Below are positions 46,845 through 55,505 of a stretch of 64,000 nucleotides of DNA, piece by piece. Below the pieces are notes generated by a model that was not told the origin of the DNA, searched no databases, and was given only the letters and a program-made list of their open reading frames with translations. Made by a program: the position numbers and the translations under genes. Position 1 is the first letter of the stretch. The number at the start of each line of letters is the position of its first letter. The DNA lies in contig NZ_LDTB01000011.1 of NCBI RefSeq assembly GCF_001476895.1, positions 17,494-81,493 on the forward strand, read 5' to 3'. The DNA comes from Sphingomonas endophytica. Lineage in GTDB: Bacteria; Pseudomonadota; Alphaproteobacteria; Sphingomonadales; Sphingomonadaceae.

Positions 46845-46980
46845 GGGTTCGCGCAGAGGCGCGGAGACGCGGAGGTGTGTCGTGCGCGGCAGCGCACCCT
46901 CCCGTCATCTGGCCGACAATGGAGAGCGGCTGTCGCCGCGATCACGACACCTCCGCGTCTCCGCGCCTCTGCGCGAGCCC
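46845..46980. repeat. Long inverted repeat between dprA and topA
   Basis: The left arm (46845-46884) and right arm (46943-46980) are inverted copies over about 38 bp, differing by one substitution and a 2-bp insertion; their core reads GCGCAGAGGCGCGGAGACGC. The 58-bp spacer has no gene. Similar GCAGAGGCGCGGAGACGCGG intergenic palindromes are widespread in bacterial genomes. The 294-bp gap 46726-47019 holds nothing else recognisable apart from the presumed topA promoter. Confidence 0.8.
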
Positions 46981-47019
46981 ATATCCTCCGCCCGCACCAA
47001 CGCGGTCGCCTGGTATCGC

Positions 47020-48117
47020 TCAGCACTGGCTCACCCGCCCGCCCGCGTGGCGTTCGAGCCGCCCGGCGAGTTCGAGTTCCAGCAGCACCATCTGCACGAC
47101 GGCGGGGACGCAGCCGGACTGGCGGACCAGTTCGTCGATCGCAACCGGGACTGGTCCCAGCAGGTCCGACAGGCGCGCGCGGTCGGCGTCGCTGGCGTCC
47201 TCGGGCGGTGGGGCGCCCCAGCCGCTGGCGGGGGCGCGGACGGCGGCGCGGGCGTCGATGGGGCGCAGTTGTTCCAGCACGTCGGCGGCGGTCTGGATCA
47301 GGATCGCGCCATCGCGGATCAACGTGTTGCAGCCCTGGGCGCGCGGGTCGGACGGGTGCCCGGGGATCGCCATCACCTCGCGCCCCTGCTCGCCCGCCAG
47401 CCGCGCCGTGATGAGCGAGCCGGACTTGGGCGCGGCCTCGACCACCAACGTCCCCAGCCCCAGCCCGGCGATGATACGGTTGCGGTGCGGGAAGTGGCGT
47501 GCGCGCGGCTCGGTGCCGGGGGGCATCTCGGCGATCAGCAGGCCGTCGCTGGCGATGCGTTCCTGAAGCGCAGCGTTTTCGGGCGGGTAGGCGACGTCGA
47601 TCCCGCCCGCGATCACCGCGATCGTGGCCGCGCCTGCACCCTCGTGGGCGGCGGTGTCGATGCCGCGCGCGAGCCCGGAGACGACGCTGGCGCCCTCTGC
47701 CGCCAGATCGTGCGCGAGGCTGCGCGCGAAGCGGCACGCCGCCGCCGAGGCGTTGCGCGCGCCGACCAAGGCCACGGGCGTGCGCCGCGTCAGCGACAGG
47801 TCGCCGCGCACGGTCAGCACCGGCGGCGCGTTGTCAATTTCGGCGAGCAAGGCGGGATAATCGTGGTCGCCGAGGAACAGCAGGCGGGCACCGATCCGCT
47901 CGACCAGCGCGCATTCGCGTGCGACCGCCGCGACCGGCGGTGGTTCGGGGACGCGCCCGCCGCCGCGTCGCGCCAGCATCGGCAGCGCCTCCAGCGCCGC
48001 CGCCGCCGTGCCGAAGCGCGACAGCAGCTGCCGGTAGCTGACCGGGCCGATCGTCGGCGTGCGGATCAGCCGCAGCCGCGCAACCGTATCATCCACCCGC
48101 CGCGTCGCCTGCCGCAT
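47020..48117 (-). CDS. dprA: DNA-processing protein DprA
   Basis: The 365-residue protein has an N-terminal helical region (about 10-80), the DprA Rossmann domain with VALVGARNAS, SGLARGIDTAAHEGA, PHRNRIIAGLG and the run KSGSLITARLAGEQGREVMA, and a C-terminal winged helix (about 300-360). DprA loads RecA on incoming single-stranded DNA during transformation. ATG 48117 lies inside plsY (29-bp overlap); GTG 48096 is an alternative. Confidence 0.94.
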   Translation of the reverse strand: MRQATRRVDDTVARLRLIRTPTIGPVSYRQLLSRFGTAAAALEALPMLARRGGGRVPEPPPVAAVARECALVERIGARLLFLGDHDYPALLAEIDNAPPVLTVRGDLSLTRRTPVALVGARNASAAACRFARSLAHDLAAEGASVVSGLARGIDTAAHEGAGAATIAVIAGGIDVAYPPENAALQERIASDGLLIAEMPPGTEPRARHFPHRNRIIAGLGLGTLVVEAAPKSGSLITARLAGEQGREVMAIPGHPSDPRAQGCNTLIRDGAILIQTAADVLEQLRPIDARAAVRAPASGWGAPPPEDASDADRARLSDLLGPVPVAIDELVRQSGCVPAVVQMVLLELELAGRLERHAGGRVSQC

Positions 48118-48721
48118 CGCTCTTCGAGCGGCCGACGCGCGGCTCGGTGCCGTCGACCAGTCGGGTGATGTTCGCGCGGTGCTTCCAGAGGACGATCGCC
48201 GCGAGCGCCATCAGCAGCGGCACGACGTCGAACTCGCCGAGCACCGCCGCCGTGACCGGCGTGCTGATCGCCGCCGCCATTCCGGCCAGCGACGAGATGC
48301 GGATCGCCGCCAGCAGTCCGAGCCAGATCACCGCGAAGACCAGGCCGAGCGGCCAGTGCAGCCCCAGCGCCACCCCCATCAGCGTCGCCACGCCCTTGCC
48401 GCCGCGAAAGCGCAGCCAGACCGGGTAGCAATGCCCGATCAGCGCGCCCGCCGCCGCCAGCGGTTGCTCGCCCGGCCAGATCGACGCGACCAGCAGCACC
48501 GCGACCAGCCCCTTGGCGAGATCGAGCAGCAGGGTCGCCGCCGCGAGCCCTTTTCGCCCGGTGCGCAGCACGTTGGTGGCGCCAATATTGCCCGAGCCGA
48601 TCTGTCGCAGGTCGCCCGCGCCGGTCATGCGCGTCAGCAGCACCCCGAACGGAATCGCGCCGAGCGGATAGCCCAGCAACAGCGCGGCAAGCGGCGGTAT
48701 CCAGATGATGGCGGTCGGCAG
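48089..48721 (-). CDS. plsY: Glycerol-3-phosphate acyltransferase PlsY
   Basis: The 210-residue membrane protein has the PlsY motifs GYPLGAIPFG, GSGNIGATNVLRT and FRGGKGVATLMG, and about five transmembrane helices. It transfers acyl groups from acyl phosphate to glycerol-3-phosphate, the first step of phospholipid synthesis. The start is odd: no ATG, GTG or TTG is available near the expected N-terminus. CTG 48721 follows GAGGGGG by eight bases and gives the usual length, so it is proposed; GTG 48796 or 48829 would add an untypical soluble extension overlapping the murI promoter. Confidence 0.88.
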   Translation of the reverse strand: MPTAIIWIPPLAALLLGYPLGAIPFGVLLTRMTGAGDLRQIGSGNIGATNVLRTGRKGLAAATLLLDLAKGLVAVLLVASIWPGEQPLAAAGALIGHCYPVWLRFRGGKGVATLMGVALGLHWPLGLVFAVIWLGLLAAIRISSLAGMAAAISTPVTAAVLGEFDVVPLLMALAAIVLWKHRANITRLVDGTEPRVGRSKSDAAGDAAGG

Positions 48722-48818
48722 CGTGTGATCCCCCTCGCCGTTCGCTGTAGCCGAAACATTTCGGGTACGCCACCGGGCAGCGTTGCCCGATCGCACCGTT
48801 CCGGCGTAAGCGCGCGGG

Positions 48819-49607
48819 GTGAGCGACACCGCACCGATCCTGTTCTTCGATTCCGGCGTCGGCGGGCTGTCGGTGGTCGCGCCGACACGGGCTTTGCTGC
48901 CCGGCGCCCCGATCGTCTACGCCGCCGATTCGGCGGGCTTTCCCTATGGCACGCGCAGCGAGGCGGAAATCGCCGCGCGCGTGCCGGCGCTGCTCGGCCG
49001 GCTGGTGGAACGCTATCGGCCGCGTCTGGTAGTGATCGCCTGCAACACCGCCTCGACGATCGCGCTGCCGGCGGTGCGGGCGGCGCTGGACGTGCCGGTG
49101 GTGGGGACCGTGCCGGCGATCAAGCCGGCCGCGTTGCTAAGTCGAACGCGGGTGATCGGCGTGCTGGGGACCGAGGCGACGGTGCGGCAACCCTATGTCG
49201 ACGATCTGGCGGCGCGGTTTGCGGGCGACTGTATCGTGCTGCGCCACGGATCGGCGGCGCTGGTGACGCTGGCGGAGGCGAAGCTGGCGGGGGACGTGCC
49301 CGATGCGGGCGCGGTGCGGCGGGAGCTGGACGGGTTGTTCTCGCAGGAACACGGCGCGCGGCTGGACGTGATCGTCAACGCCTGTACGCACTTCCCGCTG
49401 CTGGAGGCGGAATTGGCGGCGGTCGCGCCGCCGGGGTTGCGCTTCGTGGACGGTGGCCCCGGAATCGCGCGGCGGATCGCGTTCCTGACCGAGGGGCAGG
49501 AATGGCCGGCGGGGGTGCCGCGGGACGTGCTGGTGTTCACGCGGCTGGGGGAGGCGGAACGGCGGCTGGCGGCGGCGCTGCGCTTCGCGCGAGTCGAGGC
49601 GCTGTAG
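48819..49607 (+). CDS. murI: Glutamate racemase
   Basis: The 262-residue protein has FFDSGVGGLSV (D11), YAADSAGFPYG, the first catalytic cysteine C75 in IACNTAS and the second C189 in NACTHFPLL. It makes D-glutamate for peptidoglycan. The GTG start at 48819 gives the family N-terminus but has only a weak ribosome site. It is divergent from plsY. Confidence 0.95.
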   Translation: MSDTAPILFFDSGVGGLSVVAPTRALLPGAPIVYAADSAGFPYGTRSEAEIAARVPALLGRLVERYRPRLVVIACNTASTIALPAVRAALDVPVVGTVPAIKPAALLSRTRVIGVLGTEATVRQPYVDDLAARFAGDCIVLRHGSAALVTLAEAKLAGDVPDAGAVRRELDGLFSQEHGARLDVIVNACTHFPLLEAELAAVAPPGLRFVDGGPGIARRIAFLTEGQEWPAGVPRDVLVFTRLGEAERRLAAALRFARVEAL

Positions 49608-49632
49608 GGACGCGCCTTTATCCCGCCCATGA

Positions 49633-49721
49633 CCGTTACCCCGGCGAAGGCCGGGGGCCGGCGACGGGACGGAGGTGAAGGCGCCTTCCCGACTGGACTC
49701 GGGCTTCGCCGGGGGTAACGG
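49633..49721. repeat. REP-like palindromic element after murI
   Basis: CCGTTACCCCGGCGAAGGCC (from 49633) is repeated in inverted form near 49699-49721 (GGGCTTCGCCGGGGGTAACG), with an extra C:G pair. The arms frame about 45 bp without a gene. Palindromes with the GGCGAAGCCCGGGG core are common between sphingomonad genes. It lies 26 bp past the murI stop and could also act as a terminator. Confidence 0.65.
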
Positions 49722-49844
49722 GTAAGGAAGGGGGTGACGGCTCGACCCGACCGGCGGGTAGGGCAATTTGTCCACCTTTTTCGATCATAGAGAATGCGGT
49801 TCTGCGCTGGTCTTCGCGGCCGACACGGGGTAATCGCAAGCACC

Positions 49845-51089
49845 ATGACGACGGAGAGCATCGAGGCGCGCGGCGTGGATTACTCGCGCGTGTTCACCCA
49901 GGCGATCGACCGGCTGCATGCCGAGGGTCGATACCGCGTGTTCATCGACATCCTCCGCAACAAGGGGATGTTCCCCAATGCGCGCTGCTTCGCCGGGCAT
50001 AACGGGCCGAAGCCCATCACCGTCTGGTGCTCGAACGACTATCTCGCGATGGGCCAGCATCCGAAGGTGATCGCGGCGATGGAAGAGGCGCTGCACGATG
50101 TCGGCGCCGGTTCGGGCGGTACCCGCAACATCGGCGGCAACACGCATTACCACGTCGATCTCGAAGGCGAACTCGCCGATCTGCACGGCAAGCAGGCCGC
50201 ACTGCTGTTTACCTCCGGCTATGTCTCGAACGAGGCGACGCTGTCGACGCTGGCACGGGTGCTGCCGGGGTGCATCATCTACTCGGACGAGCTGAACCAC
50301 GCCTCCATGATCGCGGGCATCCGCAACTCCGGGTGCGAGAAGCGCGTGTTCCGCCACAACGATCTGGCGCATCTCGAGGAATTGCTGGCCGCCGACGACG
50401 CGGCGGTGCCGAAGCTGATCGCGTTCGAGAGCGTCTATTCGATGGAAGGCGACGTCGCGCCGGTAGCGGCGATCTGCGACCTGGCGGACAAGTATAACGC
50501 GCTTACCTATCTGGATGAAGTCCACGCGGTCGGCATGTACGGCCCACGCGGCGGCGGCATTTCGGAGCGCGACGGGGTCGCGGACCGGCTGACGATCATC
50601 GAGGGGACGCTGGGCAAGGCGTTCGGGGTGATGGGCGGTTATATCGCGGCGGATCGCACGATCGTCGACGTGATCCGATCCTATGCGCCGGGGTTCATCT
50701 TCACGACATCGCTGTCGCCGGTGCTGGTCGCGGGCGTGCTGGCGAGCGTGCGGCATCTGAAGCAGTCGAGCGCCGAGCGCGACGGACAGCAGGCGGCGGC
50801 GCGGACGCTGAAGGGCCTGCTGGCGGACGCCGGGCTGCCGGTGATGGCGGGCGAGACGCATATCGTGCCGGTGATGGTCGGGGATCCGGTGAAGGCCAAG
50901 AAGATCAGCGACATCCTGCTCGCCGAATATGGCGTGTACGTGCAGCCGATCAATTACCCGACCGTGCCACGCGGAGCGGAGCGGCTGCGCTTCACGCCGG
51001 GGCCTGCGCATAGCGAGGCGATGATGCGCGAACTGACCGATGCGCTGGTCGAGATCTGGGACCGGCTGGAGTTGCGGCTGGCGGCGTGA
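49845..51089 (+). CDS. hemA: 5-aminolevulinate synthase
   Basis: This 414-residue PLP enzyme has [61 protein letters not shown] (with D224) and the Schiff-base lysine K258 in GTLGKAFG. The GSGGTRNI(G/S)G motif is diagnostic of aminolevulinate synthase as opposed to AONS or KBL. It makes aminolevulinate from glycine and succinyl-CoA (C4 pathway), marking the organism as an alphaproteobacterium. ATG 49845 matches the family N-terminus. No anaerobic (FNR-type) box is apparent upstream. Confidence 0.96.
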   Translation: MTTESIEARGVDYSRVFTQAIDRLHAEGRYRVFIDILRNKGMFPNARCFAGHNGPKPITVWCSNDYLAMGQHPKVIAAMEEALHDVGAGSGGTRNIGGNTHYHVDLEGELADLHGKQAALLFTSGYVSNEATLSTLARVLPGCIIYSDELNHASMIAGIRNSGCEKRVFRHNDLAHLEELLAADDAAVPKLIAFESVYSMEGDVAPVAAICDLADKYNALTYLDEVHAVGMYGPRGGGISERDGVADRLTIIEGTLGKAFGVMGGYIAADRTIVDVIRSYAPGFIFTTSLSPVLVAGVLASVRHLKQSSAERDGQQAAARTLKGLLADAGLPVMAGETHIVPVMVGDPVKAKKISDILLAEYGVYVQPINYPTVPRGAERLRFTPGPAHSEAMMRELTDALVEIWDRLELRLAA

Positions 51090-51298
51090 ACCGCGACGGC
51101 TTTACGGACGTCCCACCGTTCCGAACCTCCGCGAAGATCGCTCGATCATGCCGGACTCGCCGGGGTGACGTGTCGAACGGCGTGGGAAAACCGACGGTCG
51201 CAGGGGTCTGCAATCCGTCCGCGATGAAGCGGTGAGCGCGGCAGGCGAAGTGCCTTTCGGAGGCGTCTCGCCGTTCCGCGGCTCCGCCGCAGTCTTCG

Positions 51299-52252
51299 CT
51301 ATTGCAACGCCGCGTCCCGTTTCGCCAGCAGCGGCGGGAAGTACGGCGTCGTCGCGTCCGGCGGCATCGTCGCCAGTTCCGCCGCGATCGCCTTTGCGCG
51401 ATCCCGCGCCGAGGGGTGGGTGCGGCTGTGGAACATGCCGCCGTCGATGCGGCTGCCGTAGTCACGCCAGAAGCGCACCGCGAGTTGCGGATCCCAGCCG
51501 GCATTGCGCAGCAGATAGGCGCCGAGCAGGTCCGCCTCGGTTTCGGTCTGGCGGAACAGTCGCGCATTCCGACCGAATTCGGCGAGCAGCCCCCATTTGA
51601 CGCCCGCAGCCTCCAGCCGGGCGCGGTGGCGGAGAATCGCATGCGCCAGTTCGTGCGCGACCACGACCGCGATCTGGTCGTCGCCGAACCGCTCGAACAG
51701 CGCGCCGCCGACCTGCACCACGCGCCCGTCCGACGACGCACCCAGCTTGCTGCCGGTCAACACCTCGAACTCGACGCGACAGCCTGGCCGTGGCGATACC
51801 GTCACCACGCGCGTCGCGCCGTCGTGGCGCAGCGTCAGCGCGATCGGCGCATCGACCGGCAGGGCCGCGATCGCCGCCTGCGCCGCATCGCGCGTCGCAC
51901 TGGTCGTGCCGTCGCTCATCGTCGGGGCGGGCAGCGCACGGCCGTCGATGGCGAGCAATCCGTCGTTCGCCGCGACCCCGGCTTGCGCCGCCGGGGCGTC
52001 CGGCACGACCAGTTCGATCGCGACCGGCGCCGCGAAGGCGTCGCGTAGCGTGCGTGGATATTGATCGGCGGCGTGGAGCGTCGCGCCGATCACCGGCTGC
52101 CGGTCGCGGCACAGGGGCGCGTTGGCGGTGGTCAGTCGCCAGGCGATCGCCGCCAGCCGTTGATCGACCTCCAGCAGCGATGGCGCGGCCTGGACCGGCA
52201 CCGCGATCAGCGCGAGCAGCGCCAGGGCAAACAGACGGAAGAACATGCGCAT
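51299..52252 (-). CDS. Periplasmic PDZ/M48-type zinc metallopeptidase
   Basis: The 317-residue protein has a signal peptide (1-22, VQAA), a PDZ-like segment (about 75-155, with GVAANDGLLAIDGRALP) and the zinc peptidase motif HELAH (200-204), with E237/E239 in ETEADLLGAYLL as third ligand. The order PDZ before HExxH resembles M48-like outer membrane quality-control peptidases, though here PDZ precedes the catalytic domain. ATG 52252 overlaps the regulator's stop by one base, so it is co-transcribed with the two-component genes, which is unexpected for their presumed role. Confidence 0.86.
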   Translation of the reverse strand: MRMFFRLFALALLALIAVPVQAAPSLLEVDQRLAAIAWRLTTANAPLCRDRQPVIGATLHAADQYPRTLRDAFAAPVAIELVVPDAPAAQAGVAANDGLLAIDGRALPAPTMSDGTTSATRDAAQAAIAALPVDAPIALTLRHDGATRVVTVSPRPGCRVEFEVLTGSKLGASSDGRVVQVGGALFERFGDDQIAVVVAHELAHAILRHRARLEAAGVKWGLLAEFGRNARLFRQTETEADLLGAYLLRNAGWDPQLAVRFWRDYGSRIDGGMFHSRTHPSARDRAKAIAAELATMPPDATTPYFPPLLAKRDAALQ

Positions 52253-53583
52253 CACGACTCGCGTTGGCGGAAGCTGGCGGGCTCGATCCCGTGCCGCTGT
52301 AGCCGGTCGTAGAGGCTGCGGCGCGGCAGTTGCAACTCCGCGGCCGCGGCGCCGACATCGCCGCGTACCCGTTCCAGCGTGGCGCGGATCGTCGCCGCCT
52401 CGAATCGATCGACGCGTTCCGACAAAGGTAACTGATCCGCCACATCGACCACGCCGCCGTCGACGCCCAGCACGACGCGCGCCGCGAAGTTGCGCAGTTC
52501 GCGCACGTTGCCGGTCCAGTCGTCGCTGACGAGCCGCGCCTCGACGGCCGCGTCGATCATCGGGCGCGGTCGACCGAACCGCTCCGCGGCCTCGCCCAGG
52601 AAACAGGCGAAGAGCAGCGGCACGTCCGCGCGACGTTCGCGTAGCGGAGGGATACGCAAGCGTACCGTCTCCAGCCGGTAGAGCAGGTCGGCGCGAAACC
52701 GTCCCTCCGCCACGGCGGTGGTCAGTTCGGTCTTCGCGGCGGCGACGATGCGCAGGTTGACGATGCGCGGCGGCCCGCCGGGCTGCGGCAGCTCGCGTTC
52801 CTCGACGACGCGCAGCAGCTTGCCCTGCAACGCCGGCGACATGCTGTCGATCTCGTCGAGGAACAGCGTGCCGCGATCGGCGTCCGCGATCCGCCCGGGT
52901 TGAGCACGGCTCCCGAACAGCGCCTCGTCGGCGACCGCGTCCGGGAGCGCGGCGCAATCGACGGCCACGAGCTGCCGCGCGCGACGGTGGCTCCAGCGAT
53001 GGAGCAACAGCGCGACCAGCTCCTTGCCGGTGCCGGTTTCCCCTTCCACCAGGACATCGACATCGACATCGGCAAGCTGACGGATCGTCTCGCGCAGTCG
53101 CACCATCACGGGCGTGTCGCCGATCAGCGGATAATGTGTCTCCGCCTCCGCCGCCGCGATCCGCAACCGGCGATTTTCGAGCACCATGCGCCGCATCTCC
53201 AGCGCGCGACGCACGCTGGCGATCAGATGGTCGGCGGCGAACGGCTTGGCGATGAAGTCCCACGCGCCGCGCTTCAACGCCCCCACGGCGGTGGCGATAT
53301 CGCCGTGCCCGGTCATCAGGATCACCGGCAGGTCGGGGTCGCGCGCCGCGACCGCCTCGGCGACGGCATGGCCGTCCATCTTCGGCATCCGGATGTCGCT
53401 GACCACGATACCGGGGAAGTCGGCGCCGATCTGCGCGACGGCGGCGCGCGCGTCGGCGAACGGTTCGACATCGATCCCGGCGATCGCGAAACTGTCGGCC
53501 AGCGCGGTGCGCAGCCCGTCGTCGTCGTCGATCAGCAGGACGCGCAGCGTGCCCGATGGCGTCGGATCCGGCGTGTCGCTCAT
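52252..53583 (-). CDS. NtrC/DctD-family response regulator lacking the GAFTGA loop
   Basis: The 443-residue protein has a receiver domain (1-125, phosphorylation site D63), an AAA+ domain with Walker A GETGTGKE (181-188) and Walker B TLFLDEID (239-246), and a C-terminal Fis-type HTH (about 400-440). Between ALFG (221-224) and GRI (230-232) the usual stretch with GAFTGA, the loop that contacts sigma-54, is missing: only SRAQP remains. So it may not activate sigma-54 promoters. The 4-bp overlap with the kinase gene marks them as a pair. Confidence 0.92.
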   Translation of the reverse strand: MSDTPDPTPSGTLRVLLIDDDDGLRTALADSFAIAGIDVEPFADARAAVAQIGADFPGIVVSDIRMPKMDGHAVAEAVAARDPDLPVILMTGHGDIATAVGALKRGAWDFIAKPFAADHLIASVRRALEMRRMVLENRRLRIAAAEAETHYPLIGDTPVMVRLRETIRQLADVDVDVLVEGETGTGKELVALLLHRWSHRRARQLVAVDCAALPDAVADEALFGSRAQPGRIADADRGTLFLDEIDSMSPALQGKLLRVVEERELPQPGGPPRIVNLRIVAAAKTELTTAVAEGRFRADLLYRLETVRLRIPPLRERRADVPLLFACFLGEAAERFGRPRPMIDAAVEARLVSDDWTGNVRELRNFAARVVLGVDGGVVDVADQLPLSERVDRFEAATIRATLERVRGDVGAAAAELQLPRRSLYDRLQRHGIEPASFRQRES

Positions 53584-55310
53584 GCGCGTCGCACCGTCGC
53601 CGCGAACGCCGCCCCGCCCAGTGGGGAGGGCAGGATCTGCAACGTCCCGTCGAACTCCGTCATGATATCGCGAGCGATCCCCAGCCCGAGGCCCAGTCCA
53701 TCCGGCTTGCCGGTCACGAACGGGCTGAACACCTCGTCGCCGAGCGCCGGATCGATGCCGTCGCCGTTATCCGCCACGATCAACCTCACCCATGGTCCTT
53801 CCTCTTCCACCAGCAGTACGATGTGCGGATCGGGGCGGCCGGCGACCGCATCGATGGCGTTGTTGACCAGATTGACGAGCACCTGTTCCAACCGCACGCG
53901 GCCGGCGACGACCTTCGGCAGGCCCGGCGCCGGCCAGTCCAGCGTGACCCCCTCCGCCCGCAGCCGGTCGCCGATCAGCAGCCGCGTTCCCTCCATCACC
54001 GCGTCCAGCTGGATCGGCTCGATCGTGCCGGTGCCGCGCCGCGCGAAGCGCCGCATCTCCTGCGTGATCGACCCGATCCGCCCGGTCAGCGCGATGCTGT
54101 TGTCCAGCGCGGCGCGCACACGGTCGAGCCTTTGTCCGTCGAGATGATGGACCGCGTTCTCGGCGAGCGTCCGGATCGTCGCCACCGGCTGGTTGATCTC
54201 ATGCGCGAGGCCGGCGGTGATCGAGCCGAGCGAGGCGAGGCGATTGGCTTGCGCCAGTTCCTCGCGCGCGGCGCGAAAGCGTCGATCGGCCTCGGCGCGG
54301 CGCTCCATCTCGGCCTGGAGCGCGGCGGTGCGCTCCGTAACCGCTTGCTGAAGCTGCGTGCGCACCGCCGCCGCGCGCGTCGCGCGCGTCACGCGCCAGA
54401 GCAGCAGTGCGGCGGCGAGCGTCAGCACCAGCGCGAAGGTCGCGGTCGCCAGCCGTGCCAGCCCGGCCGCGTCGCGCAGCGCCCGTGTCACCGGCACCGC
54501 GCGCACCAGCCGCCAGCCCGGCGCACCCAGCGCGGTCGAGACGGTCACAACCCGCCGATCGGTGGCGGGGCGCAAATGGGTGAGCGGCAGCGGCTCCTCC
54601 CCGAACTGCCCGCTGGCGCGGATGCCCGCGCGGGTGGCTGGGGAGAGCGGTCTCAGTGTGCGGAGGCGTTCGCGCGGATCGGTCGCCGCCAGCACGATCC
54701 CGCGGGCATCGATCAGCAGCGTCAGGCCCGGATCGGTCGCCCAGGCGTTTGCCACGGCATCGAACTCGACCTTGACCACCACTACGCCCAGCGGCCCGTC
54801 CGGCCCATCGATACGCCGCCCCATGAACAGGCCCGGGCGTTTGCTGACGTTGCCGAGCGCGAAATATTCCGACGCCGCGTTGCGCATCGCCATCGTAAAA
54901 TAGGGACGGAAACGATAGTCGTGCCCGACGAAGCTGCTCGGGGTCGCGGCATTGGACGCCGAAACGGTCATGCCGCCCGCATCGATCGCATAGATGACCG
55001 CCGCACCGGTTCGCGCCGCCAGCGGCGCCAGCTTACGGTCCAGCCGCCGTGCCGCATCGCCGCCCGGCCCGCCGGTCAGCGCGTCGCGAAGGTCGCCATA
55101 TTCGCTCAGCACGATCGGCAGCAGACGGTATTTCGCCAGCTCGCTGTCGAGCAGCAGCGCCTGTTGCCGGGCACTACGCAGCGCCTCGTCCCGCGCCTGA
55201 TCGAAGGCGCGCCGCTCCGCCCAGCGCGCGGCGGCCAGATAGAAGAGCCCTGTCGCGGCCAGCATCGTGAGCACGACGGCAAGCGGGACCGGGATGCGCA
55301 ACGGCTTCAT
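53580..55310 (-). CDS. Sensor histidine kinase, DctB-like
   Basis: The 576-residue protein has transmembrane helices at about 9-28 and 286-305 enclosing a periplasmic double-PAS (dCache-like) sensor (30-280) with YFTMAMRNAASEYFALGNVS, typical of C4-dicarboxylate sensors. Then follow a coiled coil, the HisKA box with H370 (GSITAGLAHEINQP) and the ATPase domain (N, G1, G2 boxes NLVNNAID, DNGDGI, GLGLGI). It should sense an organic acid outside the membrane and phosphorylate the neighbouring regulator. ATG 55310 is inferred; no strong ribosome site is seen. Confidence 0.93.
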   Translation of the reverse strand: MKPLRIPVPLAVVLTMLAATGLFYLAAARWAERRAFDQARDEALRSARQQALLLDSELAKYRLLPIVLSEYGDLRDALTGGPGGDAARRLDRKLAPLAARTGAAVIYAIDAGGMTVSASNAATPSSFVGHDYRFRPYFTMAMRNAASEYFALGNVSKRPGLFMGRRIDGPDGPLGVVVVKVEFDAVANAWATDPGLTLLIDARGIVLAATDPRERLRTLRPLSPATRAGIRASGQFGEEPLPLTHLRPATDRRVVTVSTALGAPGWRLVRAVPVTRALRDAAGLARLATATFALVLTLAAALLLWRVTRATRAAAVRTQLQQAVTERTAALQAEMERRAEADRRFRAAREELAQANRLASLGSITAGLAHEINQPVATIRTLAENAVHHLDGQRLDRVRAALDNSIALTGRIGSITQEMRRFARRGTGTIEPIQLDAVMEGTRLLIGDRLRAEGVTLDWPAPGLPKVVAGRVRLEQVLVNLVNNAIDAVAGRPDPHIVLLVEEEGPWVRLIVADNGDGIDPALGDEVFSPFVTGKPDGLGLGLGIARDIMTEFDGTLQILPSPLGGAAFAATVRRA

Positions 55311-55315
55311 GAGCG

Positions 55316-55329
55316 TGCAAGATATTGCA
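55316..55329. promoter_or_regulatory. Palindrome TGCAA-N4-TTGCA between the kinase and porin genes
   Basis: TGCAAGATATTGCA is a perfect inverted repeat with a 4-bp centre, with a further TTGCCGCAA-like half site next to it (55333-55341). It lies directly upstream of the kinase start and 176 bp before the porin gene. It is a candidate binding site for the response regulator. The rest of the 195-bp region shows no good sigma-54 promoter. Confidence 0.4.
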
Positions 55330-55505
55330 TTTGCCGCAACGTCGTCACGCGAATTCTTGCCAGATCGGCGCATCTCCGACGCGCCCGACAGGAAAAGTTA
55401 CCCGAAAATTCATCAATTTAGCCTAAGCGGCATGGGGTTTTTGGGGTGTGTGTCGGTCGGGTCCATGCTGCGGGCAAGCCGAGGCAAACGGCGAGAGAGG
55501 GCTGA

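Noticed and set aside
49722..49844. FNR/FixK box upstream of hemA
   Set aside because: The A/T-rich stretch near 49772-49795 does not contain the TTGAT-N4-ATCAA pattern.
55330..55505. Sigma-54 promoter for the porin operon
   Set aside because: No TGGCAC-N5-TTGCA-like element with the required GG/GC spacing was found, although a DctD-like regulator is divergent.
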